DNA of 64,000 bases from Desulfobotulus alkaliphilus (GCF_007830435.1 NZ_VLLC01000002.1:183549-247548), one strand, 5' to 3'. Positions 46,111 to 56,611 are shown, counted from the stretch's first letter. Translations and numbers: made by a program. Notes: generated by a model not told the origin, from the sequence alone.

Positions 46111-46917
46111 TTATTTCCTTGCGTATTTGTAAATTAATTTTTTTATAAATTCAGGAGATAGTCTTGCCACAGAACGAATCAAAATATTTAGTATATAAGT
46201 AGGATCGCTAATAAAACCAATTTTACGCTGATAACCAAGCATCTGAAGCTCATTCAACAGGTATTCAAATCCACGACGATAAAAAAATGCATCACCAGTG
46301 CGCACTCTGACTAAAACCTCTTGAAGGTTATGGAAGATCGCATTCTGGACAAATAATTTTGCCCAAAGACAATAATCCTGAGCTTTTTTTATTTCAGCAG
46401 GATAACCACCGACACCAAGAATGTTAGACTTCCTGAACATAACAGCTACATGGTTAATTTGATTTTGCGATTTGAATTTCTGTCCAATACTAGCATGTGA
46501 TTGAGGAACTCTACGCGTAAAAATTACATTTTCCATATTTTCATCAAATTCTTCAATCCATCCGCTCATCACGATTACATGGGGATTCTCCTGCATAAAA
46601 GGCACCTGCTTTTCAAAACGATGGGGCAAAGAAATATCATCGCTGTCCATGCGGGCCACAAGCTCATGGTTGCAATGCTTCAAACCCTCATTCAAGGCAG
46701 CGGCAAGACCCTGATTGGTTGTAAGGGCTACGGATTTAATATTTAAAATTTCACAAAAATCTTCAATAACAGCTTTAAGCCCTTCACCAAGTGGGCCATC
46801 TTCCACAAGAACAACTTCATTTGCTTTCAAAGTTTGGTCAGCAAGGCTTTGCAGAGCTTCACGCAGATATTCCGGGCGTTCTTTGGCATATACGGACATT
46901 AGAACAGAAAAATTCAT
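46111..46917 (-). CDS. Family 2 glycosyltransferase
   Basis: Inverting GT-A glycosyltransferase of 268 aa. The N-terminus MNFSVLMSVYAKERPEYLRE and the nucleotide-sugar/metal motif VARMDSDDISLPHRFE (DxD-like DSDD) mark the family. The region VGGYPAEIKKAQDYCLWAKL contains the acceptor-side acidic residues. ATGA overlap joins it to the upstream propeller protein. It is AT-rich compared with the window flanks, as usual in horizontally exchanged O-antigen genes. Confidence 0.9.
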   Translation of the reverse strand: MNFSVLMSVYAKERPEYLREALQSLADQTLKANEVVLVEDGPLGEGLKAVIEDFCEILNIKSVALTTNQGLAAALNEGLKHCNHELVARMDSDDISLPHRFEKQVPFMQENPHVIVMSGWIEEFDENMENVIFTRRVPQSHASIGQKFKSQNQINHVAVMFRKSNILGVGGYPAEIKKAQDYCLWAKLFVQNAIFHNLQEVLVRVRTGDAFFYRRGFEYLLNELQMLGYQRKIGFISDPTYILNILIRSVARLSPEFIKKLIYKYARK

Positions 46918-48185
46918 GATTCAAGATCCAATTTGTAAAGTCTTCTTTTACCGTCAAAAACAGAATCAAAATAAATACTTTTCCCATCGGGAGAAAATCT
47001 TGGGTGAAGATCACACCGGGTTTCTCCATCATATTTAAAACCATGGAAAAACTCACCCAGCTCTTTGACTTCACCGGTTTTCCAGTTGGCAAGGATCAGG
47101 CGCTGCATACGGGCCTTATCCGGATAAGTATCTGTAACAAACCAATCCCCATGGACATGGGGATGACCATCACCATATTTATCCAGCACACCATTTCCAA
47201 AATGAGAAAATTTGCCGGTATGGATATCAATAAGCCAATAGGCATCTTTATTCCCTGGACCCCGCAGATAACCCAAAACAGTATTCTCATCCGCCCAGAA
47301 ACAGTGGCTGACCATACCATAATCCGCAAGACAGCTTAATTTGCCACTTTCAGAGTCCGCAAGCATCAGGCGGTCAAAACGCTGCTTACTTTTATTAAAG
47401 AAACGGTGCATAAAAATAAATTTATCTCCTGCAGGAGATATCATTACATGGTTGGTTTTATGCACAGCCGTATCAAATTCAGACCTGTAATTCACAGCAC
47501 ACATATCATTTAAAGAAACAAGAAGCCTGCTTTTCCCGGTTTCATATTCTATACGCCAGATACCATCATTTGTAGTATCCGCAAGCTCAGTATCATTCAA
47601 TACTGGAAGATTGCTGTAGCCATAATCCGGGCGCAGTGCCATGAGTCGACGGTAATTCAGGGAAAGAAAGAACTCTGTACCATAAGAATCCTGAACAGGG
47701 AAATCAAAAGCTCTTACTTCCTGCAAAGAATCCTTTGAAAAAACAAGACTGATATATTTTTTGTTTTCCGCATCAAAATCATTAAAAAAAAACAGATCCT
47801 CATTCAGCCAATGCGCCCTGCAGCCCTGTTGCCAATTGTAGGCTTTAGAAAAAAAAACTTTTACTATAGCTGCGTTGTTCACAGCTTGCAGAACTATTTC
47901 TACCTGCTTATTATAGGATGGCTTCCCTGTTGTTTCTTCCTGAGTACAGCAAAACAAATAGTGGTTTAAACTGCTGTTCAAAGGGGATTTATCATAATAA
48001 CCAAAATAAGATTCCTTTTCATTATGTAAGCTATAAAAAGAACAGCTTGATTTAAAATAAAATGGTTTCTTATAAAAAAGAAAAGTTATTCTCTGGTATA
48101 TTATTTTTATTGTTTTTTTTAAAACTGGAAAAGACGATAAAAACTTTGACGCACTTCTCTCAAAAAAATTATAGTTTTCTGCCAT
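46914..48185 (-). CDS. Beta-propeller protein of the polysaccharide cluster
   Basis: Cytosolic protein of 423 aa of uncertain function. ATG 48185 overlaps the glycosyltransferase stop by 17 bases; a longer frame is less likely. The C-terminal half has WD40/TolB-like blades: VMISPAGDKFIFMHRFFNKS, DGHPHVHGDWFVTDTYPDKA, and CDLHPRFSPDGKSIYFDS near the end. The GDWFVTDTYP and HPRFSPDG blocks resemble the oligogalacturonate-lyase propeller fold. Such proteins recur in glycan clusters, often mislabelled as glycosyltransferases. No signal peptide is seen. Confidence 0.7.
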   Translation of the reverse strand: MAENYNFFERSASKFLSSFPVLKKTIKIIYQRITFLFYKKPFYFKSSCSFYSLHNEKESYFGYYDKSPLNSSLNHYLFCCTQEETTGKPSYNKQVEIVLQAVNNAAIVKVFFSKAYNWQQGCRAHWLNEDLFFFNDFDAENKKYISLVFSKDSLQEVRAFDFPVQDSYGTEFFLSLNYRRLMALRPDYGYSNLPVLNDTELADTTNDGIWRIEYETGKSRLLVSLNDMCAVNYRSEFDTAVHKTNHVMISPAGDKFIFMHRFFNKSKQRFDRLMLADSESGKLSCLADYGMVSHCFWADENTVLGYLRGPGNKDAYWLIDIHTGKFSHFGNGVLDKYGDGHPHVHGDWFVTDTYPDKARMQRLILANWKTGEVKELGEFFHGFKYDGETRCDLHPRFSPDGKSIYFDSVFDGKRRLYKLDLES

Positions 48186-49293
48186 TATGAAACGACCCCA
48201 TTTCCATATAAAGATTCTGATATTTTTGAGACATTTTATCCGCAGCAAATTTAATATTTAAGGTCTCATATGCTTTCATCCCAGCTTTTTTCGTCTCAGA
48301 TTGTTTCATTACTTCAAATAAGGAAGCTAACTTGCCAACATCCTTACATGGGAAAAAAAAGGCCCCCCCATCCTCAAAAAGCTCCCTGTGGGGTGGGATA
48401 TCTGAAAGGATACTAGGAAGTCCACAGGCCATTGCTTCCAGGACTGTATTGGGCAAACCTTCCGATAATGCAGAAGATACAAAGACATCCGCTGCGCCCA
48501 AATAATCCCTTACATTATCTACACTCCCCGCAAGAAGAATCATTTCTTTATCTACCATTCCCTGCAATTGCTCCATTAACGGGCCATCACCAAGAACCAC
48601 CAGATACTTTATTAAATCGTCCGTCATAGTCTTTTTAAATGCAGCAATTATTGTTTGCATATCCTTACGTGGAATCAGGCTGCCCACAGAAAGAAAAATC
48701 CTCGCATCTCCGGGCAAAGAAAGCTTATTTCTGAGTGCACTCTTTTGATCGGCACTGACAGGACTAAAGTTATCAGTATCCACACCATTTTGTATTGTTA
48801 CAGCCTTAATGCCATGCCTTTTTAGTCTTTTCTGGATAGCGCTTGAGCAGGCCGCAACTTGCAATTTTCGAAATGCCATGAAATGCTGCCATGCCATCAA
48901 AACCCCAGGAAAGCGGCCAAATTTTGAAGGATAATCTTCATAAGGGTAATTACGGGAAGTACAAAGACATGAATAATCACCCAAAGCGGCGGAAGAAAGA
49001 CTATCTGCACGAATACCTTGGGTATGAACAACATCTGGCCTTATCTTATCTACTAAAACTTTTAGACGCCGCTTTGAGAAAAAAAAACCTTTAATGCGCG
49101 ACAAACCTAAGGACTGCATACTTACCCCTAAGTCATTAAACGCCTGCCATGCACTTCCATGCTCCGGTTCCGGGGAAAGTGTTATCAGATAAGGCTCAAA
49201 CTCATTGCGGTCAAGATACTTTATAAGATTATAAAGCTGGTTTGTGGGACCGCTTCTTTGGAGCGTACTCACAATATATAATATTTTTTTCAT
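48169..49293 (-). CDS. Family 4 glycosyltransferase
   Basis: Retaining GT-B glycosyltransferase of 374 aa. The N-terminus reads KILYIVSTLQRSGPTNQLYN, typical for GT4. The C-terminal donor domain has ARIFLSVGSLIPRKDMQTII, VLGDGPLMEQL and the E-x7-E motif in SALSEGLPNTVLEAMACGLP. The gene is AT-rich. A gap of 244 bases separates it from asnB upstream, in which no gene is evident, so a separate promoter may exist. Confidence 0.92.
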   Translation of the reverse strand: MKKILYIVSTLQRSGPTNQLYNLIKYLDRNEFEPYLITLSPEPEHGSAWQAFNDLGVSMQSLGLSRIKGFFFSKRRLKVLVDKIRPDVVHTQGIRADSLSSAALGDYSCLCTSRNYPYEDYPSKFGRFPGVLMAWQHFMAFRKLQVAACSSAIQKRLKRHGIKAVTIQNGVDTDNFSPVSADQKSALRNKLSLPGDARIFLSVGSLIPRKDMQTIIAAFKKTMTDDLIKYLVVLGDGPLMEQLQGMVDKEMILLAGSVDNVRDYLGAADVFVSSALSEGLPNTVLEAMACGLPSILSDIPPHRELFEDGGAFFFPCKDVGKLASLFEVMKQSETKKAGMKAYETLNIKFAADKMSQKYQNLYMEMGSFHNGRKL

Positions 49294-49537
49294 GATTCTC
49301 CATAAATTTGTGGCTGTTGCTAAAGAGTTTAAAATTCACTCGACAAAACCATCTCGTTTTCAATTCCTATAAAAAGAACCAAGGCTTTATCTATGTCGAG
49401 TGGGAAATTCCTTGGTAGCAGCATTTTGAAACATGAACAAATAGCGCAAAACCAGCCGAATTATCTCATCCAAGCTCTGGGCATGATATGTTTTAATGCA
49501 TGTGTCCATAATCAAAGCACCGGGCAACGAAAACCAA

Positions 49538-51436
49538 TTATTTTAACCATTTTTCTCTCCACATTTCGAACATCAGCAAAAGCCAGATCTGGTTAATATT
49601 CAAATTGCTGCCAGCCAGATAGGTATCGCGCAACCTGGCAACCTTCAAGGGATTAAAAATGCCAGCTTCCCGAATTTTCTGTTCATCCAGATAGTGCAGC
49701 AAAAACTGTCTGAGTTCATTTTTAAACCAATAAAAAACAGGCACACTAAACCCTTTTTTGGGTCTGTCCATCATCTCTTTTGGCAAATACCTATGGACAA
49801 TTTCTTTGAGTAAGTATTTTTTATTACCCTTCTTAATCTTTAAGCAAGAATCTAAACGAGCTACATATTCAATAATCCGGTGATCCAACAGCGGCTCTCT
49901 GCCCTCTAAACTGACTGACATGGTAGCCCTGTCCACCTTGACTAAAATATCATCTAACTGGTAGGATTTATAATCAATAGCAAGCAGGCGGTCAAGAACG
50001 GACAGTTGCTTGTCCAGCAAAATAAAATCATCAAAAGCCGTACTGGCTGAAGACGATCCGGCTAACAGAAACTGCCTTATTTCTTTTGGTGTAAAAACAC
50101 TGCTTACAAGAGCCTGTATATTTCCAGCATGGCTGGATTCAAGAGCCTGTGTCACCTTTCTGAAGCGCCTGTCAAACCTTAGAATTTTATTTATAAAACC
50201 AAGGTTTTCCGGTTCAATATCAATTAAGGATGCAGAAATTACATTTTTTGCGGGAAGAAAGGAAAGAATTCTATTCACCTTTAAAGCCTGCTGATATTTT
50301 TCATAACCTCCAAAAACTTCATCCCCACCATCGGCACTAAGGCTAACCGTAACAGACTGCCTTGCAATACGGCTTACAAGGGTTGTGGGGATGGCGCTGC
50401 TGTCTCCAAAGGGTTCGTCATATATTTCCGGCAAAAGGGGGATGATATCCAAAGCATCTTTGGGTGTGCAATAGTATTCTGTGTGATCCGTCCCCAGCCA
50501 TGTGGCAACTTCCCTGGCATAATGGGCCTCATTGTATTTTTCCTCATGAAAGCCGATGGAAAAAGTTTTCAGCTTTTCCGTTCTGTCTTTTTGCAATAAC
50601 GCCGTCACCAAAGAACTGTCATACCCACCGCTTAAGAACATTCCCACTGGAACATCGGCAATCATACGGTATTCACAGGCGGACTTCAGGATTTTCTCTG
50701 TTTCTGTAATGGCATCGGCTTCGCTGATTTTAAGCTTGCGTTTCTGATAATAATCAAAAACATCCCAGTATTTTTCCTCCCGGATATGCTCACGACCAAG
50801 GTCAACTTCAAGAAAATGACCGGCTCTGAGCTTGTGGGTATGGCAAAAAATTGTGTGAGGCTGGGGGATGTAACCAAACTGAAGATACAAGGCCAGGCCA
50901 TCTGTATTCAGGTGTTTTTCAAAGGACGGATGCTGATGAAAACTTTTCAGCTCACTGCCAAAGAGGAAAAGCCCGTTTTTATGATACCAGAAAAGAGGCT
51001 TTACCCCGGCCCGATCCCGTATGAGGGTCAGCTTGCTTTTTATTCTGTCATAGATTGCCATGGCAAACATGCCATTAAACTTATCTACGGCCCGGATGCC
51101 CCACCTGTGAAAAGCCTTTAATGCCACCTCCGTATCACTGGAAGAAGTAAATGTATAATTTAAGTTTTCCAACTCTTTACGGATCTCTTTGAAATTGTAA
51201 ATTTCCCCGTTATAGACCATCACAAGATTTTCAAAGGCCATGGGCTGACTGCCATGGGATGAAAGATCAATGATGGAAAGCCTTCTGTGCCCTAATCCAA
51301 TATGGGCTTCGGGGGATGTTTCAAAAAAATACCCGCTATCATCCGGCCCCCTGTGGACCAGGGTATCGGTCATTTTTTTTAAATTCGCATGGGTGGATTT
51401 TTTTTTAAAATCCAGAAAACCTGAAATTCCGCACAT
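49538..51436 (-). CDS. asnB: Glutamine-hydrolysing asparagine synthase
   Basis: Enzyme of 632 aa. ATG 51436 exposes the catalytic Cys2 (MCGISGF), four bases after the previous stop. The glutaminase domain spans 1-210 (RGPDDSGYF, VMVYNGEIYNF). The synthase domain has the PPi loop FLSGGYDSSLVTALL and SLSADGGDEVFGGYEKYQQ. Within a glycan cluster this family often amidates uronic acids or other sugar acids rather than making free asparagine; that use here is inference. Confidence 0.9.
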   Translation of the reverse strand: MCGISGFLDFKKKSTHANLKKMTDTLVHRGPDDSGYFFETSPEAHIGLGHRRLSIIDLSSHGSQPMAFENLVMVYNGEIYNFKEIRKELENLNYTFTSSSDTEVALKAFHRWGIRAVDKFNGMFAMAIYDRIKSKLTLIRDRAGVKPLFWYHKNGLFLFGSELKSFHQHPSFEKHLNTDGLALYLQFGYIPQPHTIFCHTHKLRAGHFLEVDLGREHIREEKYWDVFDYYQKRKLKISEADAITETEKILKSACEYRMIADVPVGMFLSGGYDSSLVTALLQKDRTEKLKTFSIGFHEEKYNEAHYAREVATWLGTDHTEYYCTPKDALDIIPLLPEIYDEPFGDSSAIPTTLVSRIARQSVTVSLSADGGDEVFGGYEKYQQALKVNRILSFLPAKNVISASLIDIEPENLGFINKILRFDRRFRKVTQALESSHAGNIQALVSSVFTPKEIRQFLLAGSSSASTAFDDFILLDKQLSVLDRLLAIDYKSYQLDDILVKVDRATMSVSLEGREPLLDHRIIEYVARLDSCLKIKKGNKKYLLKEIVHRYLPKEMMDRPKKGFSVPVFYWFKNELRQFLLHYLDEQKIREAGIFNPLKVARLRDTYLAGSNLNINQIWLLLMFEMWREKWLK

Positions 51437-51440
51437 AAAA

Positions 51441-52349
51441 CTACAACCTGACTTTCCCAAGTGTAAGCCCATAAATAAACAAACCTGCAAGAGGTTTTAA
51501 GCCAGGTTTTAAGACGAAACTTCGCAGAAGGGCAGAAGGGTAGTTCAACTTATGACGCAATCCTTGCAACCTTTTAGCATAGATATAAAGTGCATCTGGA
51601 AAATAAGCAGCGTCTAATGACATTATTAAATTACAAGTATTAAGATGATCTAACTCATTCTGAGTTATATAGGTTTCAGGCCTTGTTACATTATTGGCAT
51701 GTTTTCGATAACGCCCTAACACTTCATCAATATAGTAAATTTTACCACCACCATAGTGCAAAATTTCTATCCAATACATCCAGTCGGATGCTACAGGAAG
51801 AGTTTCTCTGAATCCGTGCTCCGGCACCTTTGAAGCCCTGACCATATTGGAGCATGCACCATTAAAGGTGCTTTGCCGTATAGAAACACGAACATCACCC
51901 TCGAACTTATTTTTTGGGGTATTAAATAACCTGATCTTTTTTCCCGTATCAGAATCAAAAACTTCAAGATTATGGTAACAGATATCACAATCTTCACGGG
52001 CTTCCATAAAGTCAACCTGTTTGGATATTTTGCCTGGCAGCATCAGATCGTCTCCCCCCATCCAGGCTATATATTTTCCTGTGCATGCAAATTGTGCTTC
52101 GTTGGAGTTTTTGGTTATTCCCTGATTTTTTTCTGCCAGTTTCAAAATAAATCTGCCGGGATACTGCTTCTCATATTCCCTGAGCATATCCTGCGTGCTA
52201 TCCGTGGAACAGTCATCCGCCACAACAATTTCGATATTGGGATAGTCCTGGGCGAGAACAGACTCTATGCATTCACGCAGGTATTCCTTCTGATTGTATG
52301 TGATGATAGCAACACTTACAAGAGATTGTCTTTCAGTCACGCTGCTCAT
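51441..52349 (-). CDS. Family 2 glycosyltransferase
   Basis: GT-A glycosyltransferase of 302 aa. N-terminus VSVAIITYNQKEYLRECIES; metal motif IVVADDCSTDSTQDML and AWMGGDDLMLPGK. The acceptor region includes VASDWMYWIEILHYG. It starts 17 bases inside the end of the flippase gene and is followed after four bases by asnB, so these genes are cotranscribed. Confidence 0.92.
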   Translation of the reverse strand: MSSVTERQSLVSVAIITYNQKEYLRECIESVLAQDYPNIEIVVADDCSTDSTQDMLREYEKQYPGRFILKLAEKNQGITKNSNEAQFACTGKYIAWMGGDDLMLPGKISKQVDFMEAREDCDICYHNLEVFDSDTGKKIRLFNTPKNKFEGDVRVSIRQSTFNGACSNMVRASKVPEHGFRETLPVASDWMYWIEILHYGGGKIYYIDEVLGRYRKHANNVTRPETYITQNELDHLNTCNLIMSLDAAYFPDALYIYAKRLQGLRHKLNYPSALLRSFVLKPGLKPLAGLFIYGLTLGKVRL

Positions 52350-53589
52350 ATATTTCCCCTTTAACTATCCAGGCCATTATCAATAGATACAATATATAAT
52401 TCACAGCATACGCATATGTAACCCCAACCAGCCCATAAAAACTAACAAAATAGAATACTAAACCTACAAAAGAAGCTGAAAAAACAATCTCTGTAAGGAT
52501 AAATGCTTTAGTCATAGCCTTAGCCAGCATTAAATAAGCTAACAGCCAGGAGACTATCTTTACAACGTCCCCCACAAGCTGAATCAAAAACAGTTCCCGC
52601 ATGGGATAAAAATCCGGAGTAAACAGAAGCCAGATAATAAAATCTTTCAGAAAAAAAATTCCTGACGAAAGCAATATGACTATAGGGAGGATAATGGCGT
52701 ACCCATTCAGAATTTCTCTGCGGAGCTCGGCCTTTTCTTGAATCTCTGAAAGCCTTGGCAGGTAATAAATACTCAAAGATGTGGTCACAACCATGAGATA
52801 CATGGTGGAGATATACCAGATAGCCTGCCAGTAACCAGCCTGATCCCATCCAAGGGTTTCTCCCAGAAAATTTCGTATAAGCAGATGGGAGACGGGAACT
52901 GTTGCCGCAGAAGTCAGAGCCATGGCAGCGTAACCTAGGAGTTTTTTACCTTCCGGCCCGCTGAAGCCCTTGCGGAAATTATGAAGACGGATGGTGGAAT
53001 GTTTCCGCAGGAGGTATAATATCACAAAAAAAACAACGGACTGATTGGTTGCAAGGGCTAGCAAAGCACCGTGCAGCCCCATAAAAACGATAAGTAAAGA
53101 TGTAAAAACAAGACTGTAAAGGCTTTGTATTATATTGATGCTTACAAAGGTTTTTATCTCTTTAAGGCCGTTGATAATGGACAGCAGCAGATTATTCAAA
53201 ACAAAAAGCACAAGAGTAAAACCAAAAACCACAAAAACATACACATAATCAACTGATTTTAAAAACCATTCTGATGCCCATGGTGCTACTGCAATGATTA
53301 CACCCCCAACCACCACTGAGCAAACAATGCTTATTCTGGATGCAGTGCTGAACAGCAGTGGTATTTGAGGACTGTCTTTACCATATTCCGCAGTGTACTT
53401 TGTTACGCCATTATTGATGGCACCCTGGGCAAGGGTCAGCGTTAATTGCATAAAATTATGAAACTGGCCCACCAGTGCAAGTCCGGAAGGGCCGATATAG
53501 ATGGAAACCGCCTTGTTGATCACAAGTCCTGAAATCATTTTGATGGCTGTGGCAATAAAGGTAAGAAGGGAAGTCTTAATTAAATTCAT
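52333..53589 (-). CDS. wzx: O-antigen translocase (Wzx-like flippase)
   Basis: Inner-membrane protein of 418 aa with about 12 helices that would flip undecaprenyl-linked repeat units. It begins [20 protein letters not shown] then [20 protein letters not shown], closely like WzxE-type translocases. The gene overlaps the PIN-aminotransferase by 14 bases and the next glycosyltransferase by 17. No Wzy polymerase or Wzz was recognised in the window, so the glycan may be short or polymerised by genes elsewhere. Confidence 0.9.
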   Translation of the reverse strand: MNLIKTSLLTFIATAIKMISGLVINKAVSIYIGPSGLALVGQFHNFMQLTLTLAQGAINNGVTKYTAEYGKDSPQIPLLFSTASRISIVCSVVVGGVIIAVAPWASEWFLKSVDYVYVFVVFGFTLVLFVLNNLLLSIINGLKEIKTFVSINIIQSLYSLVFTSLLIVFMGLHGALLALATNQSVVFFVILYLLRKHSTIRLHNFRKGFSGPEGKKLLGYAAMALTSAATVPVSHLLIRNFLGETLGWDQAGYWQAIWYISTMYLMVVTTSLSIYYLPRLSEIQEKAELRREILNGYAIILPIVILLSSGIFFLKDFIIWLLFTPDFYPMRELFLIQLVGDVVKIVSWLLAYLMLAKAMTKAFILTEIVFSASFVGLVFYFVSFYGLVGVTYAYAVNYILYLLIMAWIVKGEIYEQRD

Positions 53590-55102
53590 TGAGACCCTTT
53601 ATCACCTCAAATACTTCAGCATCAGGAATTGTCGGCCCCATGGGCAGGCTCAAAACCTCCTTATGAATCTGCTCCGTAAGGGGCAATTCCATCCCGTTCC
53701 ATGCGCCATAGGCGTTTTGTCTATGGGGGGGAATGGGATAATGAATCAGGGTCTGAATACCCTTTTCAGCAAGATATGCCTGCAAGGCATCCCGTTTTCG
53801 ACAACGCAGCACAAAAAGATGGAAGACATGGGAAGCATCTCCCTTCCAGGCAGGGAGTAAAATATCCGGGTGGGTAAGACCCTCCATGTACTGCCTCGCC
53901 ACAGCCTGTCTTTTTTCAATGTCCCGATCCAGATGGGGAAGCTTCACCCTCAAAAGGGCGGCCTGCATCTCATCCAGCCTGCTGTTTACTCCCTGATAAA
54001 GATTTTCATATTTTTTATGACTTCCGTAATTGCCAAGGGCACGGATGGTGAGGGCCAGCTCTTCATCAAGGGTGGTAACGGCTCCGGCATCGCCTAAGGC
54101 CCCAAGGTTTTTTCCCGGATAAAAACTGAATCCCGCAGCATGGCCCCAGCTCCCGGCTTTTTTACCGCAGATAAACGCACCGTGGGCCTGGGCCGCATCT
54201 TCCAGCACCAGAAGATCATGCTTTTTCGCAATGTCCATAATGGCTGACATATCCGCCATCTGTCCGTAAAGATGCACGGGCAGAATGGCCTTTGTTTTTG
54301 AATCCAGAGATTTAAGAATTTCTGAAGGGCTGATATTGAAAGTTGCAGGATCCGGCTCCACCAGTACGGGGATCATGCGGTTTTCCGTGATGGCAAGAAC
54401 ACTGGCAATGTAAGTATTGGCCGGCACAAGGATCTTATCCCCTTCCTTGAGCCTGCCCATTTCTTTCCAGGCCCTGAGGGTGAGGGTCAGGGCATCCAGC
54501 CCATTGGCAACGCCAATGCAGAAGGGAGTTCCACAATATGCGGCAAATTCTGTTTCAAAGGCTTTCACCTGCTGGCCCTGAATGTACCAGCCGCTGTGCA
54601 GCACCTCGTCAAAGGCCCTTTCAAGGCCTGATGCATGGGCTTGGTTGATGGCTTTCAGATCCAGAAAAGCAACGTTCTTTTCTTTCTGAACCGGAAGGGA
54701 TAAAAAATCATCTATGGAAACCGCATGCCCGGAAGCCCTGAGAAAAGCCGTATCACGGGTGATAATTTTTGCCCCGACAACCTTTGCGGATGCCTCAATG
54801 AGGTAAGCCCCGGTGTCCCTCTGGAACAGGGGATCATTCGTATCCAGACAGGCAGGGGTTTTTATCAGGGTAAAAAGTTTTAAAAAAAGCTGCCATTCCT
54901 TTTGAAGAATATACGAGGGCCTGCTCTTTTTACCTTCCTTAAAAAAAATAAAGGCTATGGTATGCAACTGGGAGGTGGATAGATAAATGGTTGGAAGGGA
55001 TTTCAGCCTTTGAAACAGCTCATAGGTTCTTGGAGATGCGTCCAGCCTGTCCAGCAGAATATCCAGTGCGATGTTCACATCTATGAGAAATTTATTTTCC
55101 AT
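53576..55102 (-). CDS. PIN-domain / DegT-family sugar 3-aminotransferase fusion
   Basis: A 508-aa protein of two parts. Residues 1-137 are a PIN (VapC-like) ribonuclease domain with acidic residues Asp8 ([10 protein letters not shown]), Asp96 (RDTG) and Asp117 (IITRDTAF). Residues about 143-508 are a DegT/DnrJ/EryC1 PLP aminotransferase beginning [12 protein letters not shown], with Lys331 in [14 protein letters not shown] and EDAAQAHGA (301-309). It most resembles FdtB/QdtB-type 3-aminotransferases, which fits adjacent fdtA. No internal start or stop separates the parts. The start overlaps the upstream small gene by 11 bases. Normal family members are about 365-370 aa. Confidence 0.88.
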   Translation of the reverse strand: MENKFLIDVNIALDILLDRLDASPRTYELFQRLKSLPTIYLSTSQLHTIAFIFFKEGKKSRPSYILQKEWQLFLKLFTLIKTPACLDTNDPLFQRDTGAYLIEASAKVVGAKIITRDTAFLRASGHAVSIDDFLSLPVQKEKNVAFLDLKAINQAHASGLERAFDEVLHSGWYIQGQQVKAFETEFAAYCGTPFCIGVANGLDALTLTLRAWKEMGRLKEGDKILVPANTYIASVLAITENRMIPVLVEPDPATFNISPSEILKSLDSKTKAILPVHLYGQMADMSAIMDIAKKHDLLVLEDAAQAHGAFICGKKAGSWGHAAGFSFYPGKNLGALGDAGAVTTLDEELALTIRALGNYGSHKKYENLYQGVNSRLDEMQAALLRVKLPHLDRDIEKRQAVARQYMEGLTHPDILLPAWKGDASHVFHLFVLRCRKRDALQAYLAEKGIQTLIHYPIPPHRQNAYGAWNGMELPLTEQIHKEVLSLPMGPTIPDAEVFEVIKGLNEFN

Positions 55103-55385
55103 ATTTTTCCATCAGGGCATCTGCAAGGATGTCGTCATCACTGCGGCTCGTGGTGTGGCTATAGTTTTCAGGAAGATGTTTCAGCTTGAAAGAAAGATAG
55201 TCATCCCCGCCCAGGGCATCATTCAGCTTCCTGAGTTTAACGAGGGTATCGCTACGGTCAATCCGGAGCAGCATAGCTTCAAGGGAAGGGTCAATCTCCA
55301 CATAAAAGGAATCCAGCTCCAGCTCCGTATTTTCCAGAATCGGAATAACGTAACTTGAACCCTGTCTTATGACTTTTACCTTCAT
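55092..55385 (-). CDS. Small protein upstream of the PIN fusion, possible antitoxin
   Basis: Unrecognised 97-aa protein starting [25 protein letters not shown] precedes ATG 55385. The N-terminus suggests a short beta hairpin; the C-terminus ([18 protein letters not shown]) is charged and helical, as often in antitoxins. It overlaps the PIN-aminotransferase start by 11 bases (translational coupling). Position immediately before a PIN domain suggests it belongs to a toxin-antitoxin pair, but no fold is identified with confidence. Confidence 0.65.
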   Translation of the reverse strand: MKVKVIRQGSSYVIPILENTELELDSFYVEIDPSLEAMLLRIDRSDTLVKLRKLNDALGGDDYLSFKLKHLPENYSHTTSRSDDDILADALMEKYGK

Positions 55386-55412
55386 CTTTCTGATTCCTTT
55401 TTTTACAAAGAA

Positions 55413-55637
55413 TTACCTTAATGCTTCGGAAGCAAATTTTTTCCAGTTTTTATGGAGTTCTTCATCGGAAATAACCCCAATATCTGTGGGAGAAAGGGGA
55501 TCTGCGTCTGAAACCGCAGGAATTTCTTCTGTACACAGGGCAATGACTTCAATGGTTCTGGATTCCAGATACTGATAGGCTTCAGGCACATCTATTCTGC
55601 CATTTTTTACCTGAGCCCTGAATTTTATGGCATGCAT
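55413..55637 (-). CDS. VapB-like small antitoxin-type protein
   Basis: A 74-aa protein starting MHAIKFRAQVKNGRIDVPEA, a pattern common in small AbrB/DUF104-like antitoxins preceding PIN toxins (beta strand, K-N-G-x-I-x-V-P). The C-terminal part (ISDEELHKNWKKFASEAL) is helical and could wrap a toxin. It lies 27 bases upstream of the 97-aa gene. The assignment is by pattern and context. Confidence 0.65.
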   Translation of the reverse strand: MHAIKFRAQVKNGRIDVPEAYQYLESRTIEVIALCTEEIPAVSDADPLSPTDIGVISDEELHKNWKKFASEALR

Positions 55638-55691
55638 GGTGTCTGTCTTTTTATTTTAAAGATGTTTTGATGTCAGTGCATCAAAAAAACA

Positions 55692-56213
55692 CTAAAAAAC
55701 TTTTCCTTTTAAAATTTTTCTCGCATCTTCAACCGCTTTTTCTGATATTTCAAAGTAAAAGTTTTGTTGGTCTTCCCCGGTCTCTAAGGCTCCCATTGCT
55801 CTATGAAAAGCAATAACCTTATTATTTTCCTTCATAACGTCAAAATGAGATTTACTATATCCTAATTTTTTAAAACCAAAATCATATACTAAAAAAGCAC
55901 TCTCCAAAGACGCATACCTCGTTTTATTTTCATTAAGAATCCAGCTTCCCCAACAAAAAGAATCTTCTCTTAAATCATAAACACGTACCGTTCCACAAGG
56001 AACACCATCAAGTCTTTCAATAATAAAGTAGAATTGCTTTCCTAGAACTTCTTCTTTTTTATAATTTCTGATCCATTTAATTTGAGCATCCAAATCCTGA
56101 TTTACAGGTGAAAGATGCTGATTATATTTCGGATCAATGCGTAATTTCAAAATAAAAGAAGCATCAGGCTCTTCCACAAATCTGAGTTGTATAGTTTTAC
56201 CTTTAAGATTCAT
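55692..56213 (-). CDS. GNAT-family sugar N-acetyltransferase
   Basis: Acetyltransferase of 173 aa, probably acetylating the amino group added by the neighbouring aminotransferase. ATG 56213 overlaps the fdtA stop (ATGA) with GAGG seven bases upstream; ATG 56219 is an alternative. Motifs: LRFVEEPDASFILKLRIDP near the N-terminus; GTVRVYDLREDSFCWGSWIL; HFDVMKENNKVIAFHRAMGA. These place it near PseH/RimL-type enzymes, whereas known FdtC/QdtC proteins are, to my knowledge, left-handed beta-helix proteins. The gene is markedly AT-rich compared with fdtA and rmlA. Confidence 0.85.
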   Translation of the reverse strand: MNLKGKTIQLRFVEEPDASFILKLRIDPKYNQHLSPVNQDLDAQIKWIRNYKKEEVLGKQFYFIIERLDGVPCGTVRVYDLREDSFCWGSWILNENKTRYASLESAFLVYDFGFKKLGYSKSHFDVMKENNKVIAFHRAMGALETGEDQQNFYFEISEKAVEDARKILKGKVF

Positions 56214-56611
56214 ATACATACCTCGGTTAAAAAAGTATCATAATCCCGAATATAATCACCCTCATCATAAAACTCACTGGCAAGCACCATCAGCACACAA
56301 TCCGGGCTGAAATCATGCATTTCACGCCAGATCATATTGCCGATGAAAAGCCCCTTTGAGGGCGAATCCAGCCAGGCTTCTTCACGGACTCTGCCATTAT
56401 CCAGAATCATTCTGCATTTCCCACGGACACAGACCGCTACCTGCTGCAAGGATTTATGGGCATGAAACCCTCTGGCAACGCCTTCTTTGGTTTCGAAGAT
56501 ATAATACACACGTTTTATCTCAAAGGGGATATTTTTTCCCCCCTCAATGGCCACAAGGGAGCCTCTTGCATCACCACGAACAGCAAAATCAATCCAATTC
56601 AGAAGCGTCAT
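56210..56611 (-). CDS. fdtA: dTDP-4-oxo-6-deoxyglucose 3,4-ketoisomerase (FdtA/QdtA-like)
   Basis: Cupin enzyme of 133 aa that shifts the keto group from C4 to C3 before amination. The active-site pair is His50 and His52 ([18 protein letters not shown]), as in FdtA. It ends with [18 protein letters not shown], a conserved family stretch. ATGA overlaps join it to rmlA upstream and to the acetyltransferase downstream. FdtA and QdtA products differ only in C4 configuration and cannot be told apart here. Confidence 0.9.
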   Translation of the reverse strand: MTLLNWIDFAVRGDARGSLVAIEGGKNIPFEIKRVYYIFETKEGVARGFHAHKSLQQVAVCVRGKCRMILDNGRVREEAWLDSPSKGLFIGNMIWREMHDFSPDCVLMVLASEFYDEGDYIRDYDTFLTEVCI

